A DNA stretch of 5,269 bases. Origin: CAVTWS01 sp964390555. Lineage in GTDB: Bacteria > Actinomycetota > Acidimicrobiia > Acidimicrobiales > SHLQ01. The stretch spans positions 1-5,269 of the forward strand of contig CAYMJU010000215.1 in assembly GCA_964390555.1 (NCBI GenBank), written 5' to 3'. Both the position numbers and the translations under genes were made by a program. The notes below the pieces were generated by a model. It did not search any database, was not told where the DNA came from, and saw only the letters and a list, made by a program, of their open reading frames with translations. This document shows, piece by piece, positions 1 through 5,269 of this stretch. Positions within the stretch are counted from its first letter, which is position 1. Every line of letters begins with the position of its first letter.

Positions 1-50
1 GTTCGCTGGCCGGCGGTTGATTCCCAGTCTGTTCACCAGAGTTTTCCCCA

Positions 51-57
51 AGAAGGA
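51..57 (+). promoter_or_regulatory. Ribosome binding site of the giant surface-protein gene
   Basis: AGAAGGA lies 8 bases before the ATG at 66 and matches the anti-Shine-Dalgarno core. It supports the ATG at 66 as the true start rather than the GTG at 393, which has no comparable site. The remaining upstream bases show no convincing -35/-10 pair, so the promoter probably lies outside the window. Confidence 0.7.
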
Positions 58-65
58 CTCCCCTC

Positions 66-3000
66 ATGTTTTTTCCAAAAACGTGGTTCGCCGAATCGAA
101 AACGTCTCGTCGCCTGTCGAATCTGCTGAAGCCCGGTGCCCGCGCCCCCCGCTGCACAAAGCGACGGATGGCGCACCGCAGCTTCCGTTGGGGCGAACAG
201 CTCGAAGACCGGCTGCTGCTCACGGCCGTGATCACCACCGACAAGCTGGCTTACGCGCCCACCGACCCGGCGATCCTGACCGGCAGCGATTTCCAGGTAG
301 GCGAAACGATCGACCTCGGTGTGGTTCGCGGCGACGCCACGGCTTACCCGGGTTAGTCGGTCACCGATGGCGGCGATGGCGACCTCGACGGTGTGGCCGA
401 CGGCAACTTCAAAACCAACTGGATCGTCCCCGACGATGCGCCGGGCAACTCCTTCGTGGCCACGGCGAACGGACTATTCGCGATCTCGTCCGCCCAGGCC
501 TCGTTCACAGGGCTGACCACCTGGGTGTACGCGCAGCCGACCGATTACACCCCAGGCGAGACCGCCAACCTCTTCGCCGGCGGCTTCCAGAGCGGCGAAT
601 CGGTCCAGTTCCAGGTTTCCAACCTGACCAACGACTACGTCTACACGCCGCCCTGGTCCGTCGTCGATGGGAGCGTGGACGACTTGGACGGCGCGACGGA
701 CGGTCACATCCAGACCGGCTGGCTGGTTCCCGAGGATGCGCTCAATACCACCCTGCATGTGAGCGCGAAGGGAGAGTTGTCGCTGCTGACGGCGGAAAAT
801 ACGTTTACGGATTCCGTAACGGTAACTCCAGCAAGTGGCGGCACGGGTATATCAGTTGCCAACGCTGCTAATGGACCCAGTCCTGCGTTTACGACGCTTG
901 GGAACATTGTGATCGTAGAGCAGAATGGCGTTGGCAATAACGACATAGCGCAGTCGCAGTCCGGTGTGACCCTTATCTTGACTGCGCCGACCAACTGGAC
1001 TTTCAATGCAGGAACTGGAGCTGTGACGTTTGAAGCCTCGAATGACATCACCAGCGCGTCAATCTCTGTTACCAGCACGACGATTACTGTCACATTTAGC
1101 ACCGATAGCATTGGCAACAAGAGAGACACACTAACGATCAGCGGGATCCAGGTACAAGCAGCAACGGGCGCCGCGGCAAGCGGGAGCATTCTGCGAACAG
1201 CCGCGAACCCAGGAACGGCAATGATCTCGGGGATCACCAACGACTCGACCAACTTCGGCTCGCTATCACAAGTCAACGTAGCGCCGACAGCGACCAACCT
1301 GAGCGCCGCTGAAACCTACACGGAAGATTCGGCGCTGAACCTGACCGACATTGTGGTTACCGATCCGGACAGCAACGTAACAGCGACCTTGACCTTGTCG
1401 AATGCCGCCGCAGGAAGTTTGAATACCGGAACTTCTGGGGCGGTCACATCGACCTACACTGCGGGTACCGGCGTCTGGACCGCTAGTGGGGCCGTCGCCA
1501 ATGTCAACGCTTTGTTGGCCGCCCTGACTTTCACGCCATCGTTGAACTTTGATAGCTCCTTTAATATCGCCACAAGCATCAGTGATGGGGTTGCCGCCGC
1601 CCTAACGGGCAGCAAAGTGATAACCGGGACCGCGGTGAACGACGCGCCGGTGCTGGACGCGATCGGCGGCCAGTCGGTGAACGAGCAGGCGCTGCTGAGC
1701 TTCACGGCCGCGGCGACGGACCAGGATCTGCCGGCGCAGACGCTGACGTTCAGTCTGGACGCGGCAGCGATGGCGTTGGGAATGAGCATCACCAGCGGCG
1801 GAGCGTTCAGCTGGACGCCAACGGAGAGCCAGGGCGGAGCGAGTTACTCGGCGACGATCACCGTCACCGACAACGGGGCGAACGCGGCCAACCTGACGGA
1901 CAGCGAAACGATCAGCATCGCGGTGGCGGAAGTCAACGTGGCGCCGGTGCTGGCCGCCATCGGCGGCCAGTCGGTGAACGAGCAGGCGACGCTGAGCTTC
2001 ACGGCCACGGCGACCGATCAGGATCTGCCGGCGCAGACGCTGACCTACAGCCTGGACGCGGCAGCGATCGCAGCCGGCATGAGCATCAACCCGACCACGG
2101 GTGCGTTTAGCTGGACGCCCACGGAGGCCCAGGGCGGAGCGAGCTACTTGGCCACGATCACGGTCACCGACAACGGCACGAACGCGTCGAACCTGACCGA
2201 CTTCGAGACCATCAGCATCGCGGTCAACGAGGTCAACGACGCGCCCTCCGGGACCAACAAGACAGTAGCCACGAACGAGGACACGGTCTACACGTTCACG
2301 GTGGCAGATTTCGGATTTAGCGATCCGGATGATATCCCGGCGAATGCCCTCGCCGCGGTGAAGATCACGACTCTCTCGACGGACGGTGTGCTCAAGCTCA
2401 GCGGTGTGGCCGTCACCGTGGGGCAGTTCATCCTCGCGACGAATATCAACACCGGATATCTGAAGTTCTACCCCGACCTAAATGAGAATGGTTCGCCCTA
2501 CGCTACGTTCACCTTCCAGGTCCAGGACAACGGCGGAATCGCATTTGGAGGAGTGGACCTTGACCCGACACCGAACACGATCACCATTAATGTGACACCC
2601 GTCAACGATGCCCCGGTGCTCGGCCCAATTTCCCCGCCACCGGCCGTTCAATACAGTGACGCAATCGCGCCTGTGACCTTGAACGCATCGGATGTTGACA
2701 ATGCGGGCGCGAACCTGTCATCCCAGTTCAGCTACACGTTCAACGGCGGTAGCGTCAACGCCGGTCTACCGACCGGCCTCAGCGCCTCCATTGCATCCAC
2801 TGACCCTGGCCTTCCCGGCCAGCGCACTTGGACGATCGGCGGGACTGCAAACGTTGCGCCCGGTGTATACGTTATCTCGGCGAAGGTTTCGGACGGGAGC
2901 CTCTATTCCACGCCCGAGTCGTTCACCCTGACGGTGACCCATGAGGACGCCCGCGCTACCTACACCGGCCTGTTGTACGTATCGACCTCATCAGCCAGCA

Positions 3001-4565
3001 GTTCCACGGCGACGGTGGTCCTCTCGGCGACGATCCGGGACATCACGGCAACGGCCGACGCGGCGGGTGACACGGCGTTCGGCGACATCCGCAAGGCAAC
3101 GGTTACTTTCATCAACCGCGATACCAATACGGTGATCGCCGCGAACGTGCCAGTCGGTCTGGTCAACTCGAGCGATACTAAAACCGGGACGGCGAGCTAT
3201 AGCTGGAGTGTGAACATCGGTAACGCCGACAGCGCTACCTACACTGTAGGCGTCATAGTCAATAGCTACTACACGCGGAATTATTCGGCCGACAACACCG
3301 TCGTGACCGTCAAGAAGCCCACGGCAGGTTCAATCGGTGGCGGCGGATTCCTCGTCAACCCGACCACGAACGCCTCGAACGGAACCTATGCCGGTGCCAT
3401 CGGCGCCAAGACGAACTTTGGCCTGAACGTCAAGTTCAATAAGCAGGGCACGAACCTGCAGGGGAATGTCAACATCATCGCGCGGGCGAGCGATGGCCAT
3501 ATCTACCAGTTCAAGAGCAATGCGATCGATTCTTTGAACATCACCTCGCCGAGCGCCGGCGTAACCAAGGCCACGTTCACCAGCAAGGCCAACGTGACGG
3601 ACATCACCAACCCGCTCAGCACCATCTCTCTCGGTGGCAACAAGTTGATGCAGGTCGTGATGACCGATAATGGTGAACCGGGATCCAGCGACACGATTGC
3701 CATCACTCTGTCCGACTCCGGCGGCGGTCTGCTGTTCTCCAGCAGTTGGAACGGCACGAATTCGATTGAGAAACTCCTCAACGGCGGCAACCTTCAGATC
3801 CGCCCGGCCCTCATGCTTGATGGCTCGGCCCAGGCCAGCGTAAACGTGGCTGAGTTGACGCCCGGGCAGTTGCAGCCGATTGTCGAGGCGGCCAAGGCCG
3901 CCTGGCTCGCGACGGGCTTGCCTGTCGAGCAGGTGCGAGCCCTCGACCACGTCGCCGTCCAGATTGACAGCCTGCCTGACACGGAACTGGGCTGGCAGAA
4001 CGCGGGAGTAATCACGATCGATGCCGACGCCGCCGGCTACGGCTGGTTCATCGACGCCACGCCGCTCGACAGTGTCGAGTTCCTGGCTGGCGCCGCGGTC
4101 GACCCATCGGCCATGAGCAAGGTCGACCTGCTCTCCGTGGTCGCGCACGAGATCGGGCATGCTCTGGGCTTCGATCATGACGACGGCGACGACGTCATGG
4201 CCGAAACGCTGGGGCTCGGCATTCGGCATGTTCCCGTTGCTGCGAACCAAAGCGTCACGAGCGAACTGGTCACCTCGCCCGCGCTGCCGGCCACTAAGAG
4301 AGGCCCGGATAGCTCGCTCATCGATGCCGTGTTTGCCGGCATGGGCGGAGCCACGAACCGCAGGATTCTCGCTGGCCAGCCAGCCCCGGGCCGTGCTCAC
4401 CAGTTTGACGCACTCTCCGTCTTGCCCGACGTGCTGATCGACAACAGCCTCGTGAGTTCGCAACCGTTCGCGACCAGGCTGAGCCAGCCGCGAACTCGCG
4501 CAATAGACCTCGCTTTTACCACGCAACTGGACGACATCTTGGAATTCGACGACACGTTGGCTTAG
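66..4565 (+). CDS. Giant exported cadherin/Ig-like surface protein with C-terminal metzincin domain, interrupted by an amber codon
   Basis: The frame has 1,500 codons and starts at an ATG 8 bases after AGAAGGA. Residues 1-54 form a basic leader ending in LEDRLLLTA, a LEPR-XLL-type planctomycete export motif. Two homologous units follow (about 55-149 and 150-249), then an unassigned beta-sandwich region (250-405) and a cadherin-like module with DPDS (405-524). Next come a tandem pair of dystroglycan-type cadherin-like repeats (527-725), a cadherin-like module with DPDD and a VNDAPV linker (726-849), Ig-like beta domains (850-1084), and a Gly-rich beta domain (1086-1245). A metzincin-like domain (1246-1389) has His1361, Glu1362, His1365, His1371 and Met1378. 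I see no cysteine after residue 30, as expected for an exported adhesin-like protein. Codon 97 is TAG, so a standard full-length product is not expected unless it is misread, suppressed or a sequencing error. A GTG at 393 could restart the frame, but it lacks a ribosome site and would lose the leader. Function is inferred as surface adhesion or self-processing; the substrate is unknown. Confidence 0.85.
201..221 (+). other. LEPR-XLL-type export motif (LEDRLLL)
   Basis: Residues 46-52 read LEDRLLL and are followed by TA, after a leader rich in Arg and Lys (RR at 15-16, KRR at 32-34). LEPR-XLL motifs are known near the N-terminus of large planctomycete proteins and are thought to take part in export or sorting. 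Here Asp replaces the usual Pro. This is the best taxonomic marker in the window, and it sits upstream of the amber codon, so a product started downstream would lack it. Confidence 0.8.
228..812 (+). repeat. Two diverged protein-level repeat units (about 95 and 100 residues)
   Basis: Unit A spans 228-512 and unit B 513-812. Both follow the pattern Y-x-P-x(3)-A-x-L-x(3)-FQ-x-GE, then a segment ending SV-x-DG-x(3)-DLDG-x(2)-DG, then W-x-VP-x-DA, and close with an F-T-G/D boundary. The Asp/Gly-rich stretch could bind calcium, but that is inference. The units are clearly homologous as protein but too diverged to be a recent DNA duplication. The amber codon lies inside unit A. Confidence 0.75.
354..356 (+). 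other. In-frame amber codon interrupting the giant gene
   Basis: Codon 97 is TAG. The reading frame is the same on both sides, and the protein continues with SVTDGGDGDLDG, the second half of a repeat unit. The neighbouring unit reads PPWSVVDG where this one reads PG*SVTDG, so the stop aligns with Trp and one base change (TGG to TAG) explains it. CAG (Gln) is another one-base ancestor. It could be a recent nonsense mutation, a sequencing or assembly error, or a readthrough site. The sequence alone does not separate these, though the lack of any second lesion favours a recent change or an error. Confidence 0.9.
1644..2240 (+). repeat. Tandem pair of cadherin-like (CADG-type) repeats, 297 and 300 bp
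   Basis: Copy 1 spans 1644-1940 (99 codons) and copy 2 spans 1941-2240 (100 codons). Both encode APVL.AIGGQSVNEQA, then SFTA.ATDQDLPAQTLT, then AFSWTPTE.QGGASY, and end in a TITVTDNG segment and ETISIAV. They share an exact 30-base run (1662-1691 and 1959-1988). The length difference is one codon near 'MSI' (TSGG against NPTTG). Such modules in bacterial surface proteins resemble dystroglycan-type cadherin domains and often bind calcium or carbohydrate; the ligand here is unknown. The high DNA similarity points to recent duplication or ongoing gene conversion. Confidence 0.85.
3321..3800 (+). other. Conserved-looking Gly-rich beta domain preceding the protease domain
   Basis: Residues 1086-1245 begin GGGGFLVNP and continue with NFGLNVKFNK, NLQGNVNIIAR, a YQFKSN segment, TDNGEPGSSD and GGLLFSSSWNGT, ending GGNLQI. 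This resembles a beta domain I recall from other bacterial secreted proteins (possibly the one called post-COAP-1), but the family name is recalled and not verified. It is encoded in the same frame with no break and lies directly before the metzincin domain. Role unknown. Confidence 0.5.
3801..4232 (+). other. Metzincin-like zinc metalloprotease domain
   Basis: Residues 1246-1389 contain HEIGHALGFDH (His1361, Glu1362, His1365, Gly1368, His1371), which is the metzincin zinc signature HExxHxxGxxH. Met1378, seven residues after the third His, is a candidate Met-turn. The preceding part has an ELTPGQLQPIVEAA helix, a GVITIDADAAGYGWF segment and MSKVDLLSVVA leading into the active helix. All metal ligands and the catalytic Glu are present, so the domain is potentially active. 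The layout is matrixin-like, of a kind common at the C-terminal end of long planctomycete proteins. No propeptide cysteine switch is seen, and the protein lacks cysteine in this region. Confidence 0.8.
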
Positions 4566-4631
4566 GAGCTCGCCCTGAGCCGGCGCGAAAAGTAACCCCG
4601 ACGCGCTGGTCCAGCGACTTTCGAGCAACCA

Positions 4632-4769
4632 TTATTGGTCTTCCTGCACGGAATTCGCTGGACATCGCAAGTAGCGGCCATCGGAAGCACGGGCAAGCGC
4701 GGGAATCCGCCAGACGTGCAAACCTTCCCGTGGAATCTCTTCATCACGGATCGTGAGCGTGACGTTCAT
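4632..4769 (-). CDS. Doubtful small hypothetical protein (45 aa)
   Basis: An ATG at 4769-4767 opens a 45-codon frame ending in TAA at 4634-4632, with GGAG 8 bases upstream on the same strand. The product starts MNVTLTIRDEEIP and contains HVWRIPALARASDG. The first residues resemble the starts of some small antitoxin-like proteins, and RIPAL recalls the FRIP/YRIP motif of sialidases, but neither likeness extends far enough to name a family. Third-position G+C is only moderate (about 27 of 46 codons), which is weak for this G+C-rich window. It may be a chance ORF or the remnant of a larger gene. No function is proposed. Confidence 0.2.
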   Translation of the reverse strand: MNVTLTIRDEEIPREGLHVWRIPALARASDGRYLRCPANSVQEDQ

Positions 4770-4789
4770 CGCTAGCTCTCCATCGTCTT

Positions 4790-4834
4790 CCCCATCCGGA
4801 CAAGCCGGATGGGGCCGGATGGGGCCGGATGGGG
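4790..4834. repeat. Three direct copies of CCGGATGGGG with one inverted copy
   Basis: CCGGATGGGG occurs head to tail at 4805-4814, 4815-4824 and 4825-4834. Its exact reverse complement CCCCATCCGG lies at 4790-4799, five bases before the first copy. The inverted copy can pair with any of the three, giving a perfect 10-bp G+C-rich stem with a 5-, 15- or 25-base loop. No T tract follows on either strand, so a standard intrinsic terminator is not supported. The direct copies look like slippage expansion of one hairpin arm. Confidence 0.85.
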
Positions 4835-4840
4835 CAGAAT

Positions 4841-4870
4841 CAAAAACAGCGCAAGTTCAAAACTTGCGCT
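4841..4870 (-). terminator. Intrinsic terminator of the HD phosphohydrolase gene
   Basis: AGCGCAAGTT (4848-4857) and AACTTGCGCT (4861-4870) form a perfect 10-bp stem with a 3-base loop. Read on the minus strand, the stem is followed directly by GTTTTTG (from 4847-4841). It starts 17 bases past the stop codon of the minus-strand gene. The plus strand has no T tract after the stem, so the terminator acts in one direction only. Confidence 0.8.
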
Positions 4871-4887
4871 TAGGGTTAGTGTGGGTG

Positions 4888-5269
4888 TCAGATGGTTGAC
4901 GGAGCGGCCGCTTCCAAGCGGTCGATCAGCAATCGGCATTGCTCCGCCAAGGTGATCAAACGCGGGTCGTTCTGAGTCGCGGCCGCGACCATCGAGCGGT
5001 GATACCAGATGATTTGGAGTGGCGTCGCGCCGAAGCGGGTCCAGAGTTCTTCTCCGTTTTCGAGATCGAAGAGCATCGAGCCGAGGTTGTGCAGTTTGTC
5101 AGCCAGGGCGATCGCGCGGGCCTCGAAAGGCGCGGCGGCGATGTGTCCGATGTGCTCGGTTTTGCGCTCGGTCCAACTTCGCTTCCGGCCGTCGGTGTCT
5201 CGTTTGCGTTCAGTCAGAGCGGCCACGAGTTCGACGACTCTCGGCGAGAAGTGTCCGGCCAGCGTTTCA
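4888..5269 (-). CDS. HD-family phosphohydrolase, (p)ppGpp hydrolase-like, 5' end beyond window
   Basis: The frame is open from the window edge to a TGA at 4890-4888, giving the last 126 residues, which begin ETLAGHFSPRVVELVAALTE. The pattern FSPRVVELVAALTE, then SWTERKTEHI, then ALADKLHNLGSM follows the C-terminal half of the HD domain of SpoT/Rel/MESH1-type hydrolases, which remove the 3'-pyrophosphate of (p)ppGpp. Asp and Asn of ALADKLHN (codons at 5100-5098 and 5088-5086) match the second metal-binding segment. The HD pair itself must lie upstream, outside the window. The product ends soon after the domain with W-x-RFGATPLQIIWYHRS and a helical tail, so no synthetase, TGS or ACT domain follows. 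It looks like a stand-alone hydrolase, although another HD substrate is possible. The GTG at 5226 is an internal codon and not the start, since homology continues upstream of it. Confidence 0.8.
   Translation of the reverse strand, partial: ETLAGHFSPRVVELVAALTERKRDTDGRKRSWTERKTEHIGHIAAAPFEARAIALADKLHNLGSMLFDLENGEELWTRFGATPLQIIWYHRSMVAAATQNDPRLITLAEQCRLLIDRLEAAAPSTI

Larger units (their letters stand above)
4566..4887. other. Convergent intergenic region
   Basis: This region separates the ends of two genes that face each other. It holds a doubtful 45-codon minus-strand ORF (4632-4769), a 10-bp direct repeat with an inverted copy (4790-4834) and an intrinsic terminator for the minus-strand gene (4841-4870). 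No T-tract terminator for the plus-strand gene was found. Nothing else is supported. Confidence 0.7.

Noticed and set aside
17..45. Possible -35/-10 promoter (TTGATT with a 17-base spacer)
   Set aside because: The bases at the -10 position (AGTTTT) match poorly, so no promoter is called.
393..395. GTG as the true start of the large gene
   Set aside because: No Shine-Dalgarno sequence precedes it, it falls in the middle of a repeat unit, and it would remove the export motif. The same frame extends up to the ATG at 66 apart from the amber codon.
17..871. 284-codon plus-strand ORF overlapping the start of the giant gene
   Set aside because: It lies in another frame, is Arg/Pro-rich in the way typical of G+C-rich shadow frames, and starts at TTG with no ribosome site. 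The frame starting at 66 carries the recognisable motif and repeats.
4604..4616. CGCTGG-T-CCAGCG near-palindrome downstream of the giant gene
   Set aside because: A one-base spacer cannot form a stable hairpin loop and no T tract follows, so it is not supported as a terminator; a protein-binding site cannot be shown.
3330..4628. 432-codon minus-strand ORF opposite the protease region
   Set aside because: It is antisense to the clearly coding metzincin region, starts at TTG and shows no recognisable domain; it is a shadow ORF.
4870..4879. TTAGGGTTAG, resembling a eukaryotic telomere repeat
   Set aside because: It is only about one and a half copies, in a bacterial intergenic region next to a terminator; coincidence.

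Overview
The window looks like part of a Planctomycetota chromosome. The main evidence is the N-terminus of the large plus-strand gene. It has a basic leader followed by LEDRLLLTA, a variant of the LEPR-XLL motif found near the start of many very large planctomycete exported proteins. The tandem beta-sandwich and cadherin-like modules and the C-terminal metzincin-type zinc site fit the same group. Assignment below phylum is not supported by what can be seen.

Positions 1-65 are a short leader with a good ribosome binding site (51-57). Positions 66-4565 are one 1,500-codon reading frame for a mosaic surface or exported protein. It is interrupted by a single in-frame amber codon (354-356) at codon 97. 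The frame is unchanged on either side, and the amber codon falls inside the first of two homologous repeat units. The second unit has Trp (TGG) at the aligned place, so TGG to TAG is the simplest origin. After the leader the product has two ~95-100-residue repeats, an unassigned beta-sandwich region, cadherin-like and Ig-like modules (including a near-identical tandem pair at 1644-2240), a conserved-looking beta domain (3321-3800), and a metzincin-like domain with an intact HExxHxxGxxH.

Positions 4566-4887 hold no confident gene. They contain a doubtful 45-residue minus-strand ORF, three copies of a 10-bp repeat with an inverted copy that can form a hairpin, and an intrinsic terminator reading on the minus strand. 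Positions 4888-5269 carry the 3' part of a convergent minus-strand gene for an HD-family phosphohydrolase resembling (p)ppGpp hydrolases; its start lies outside the window. The two genes converge and show no sign of functional linkage. I found no CRISPR array, tRNA, rRNA or insertion sequence.

No clearly new multi-gene system is visible. The points most worth checking are the amber codon in an otherwise intact giant gene, the joining of an adhesin-like array to a metalloprotease domain, and the abrupt composition changes along the gene.
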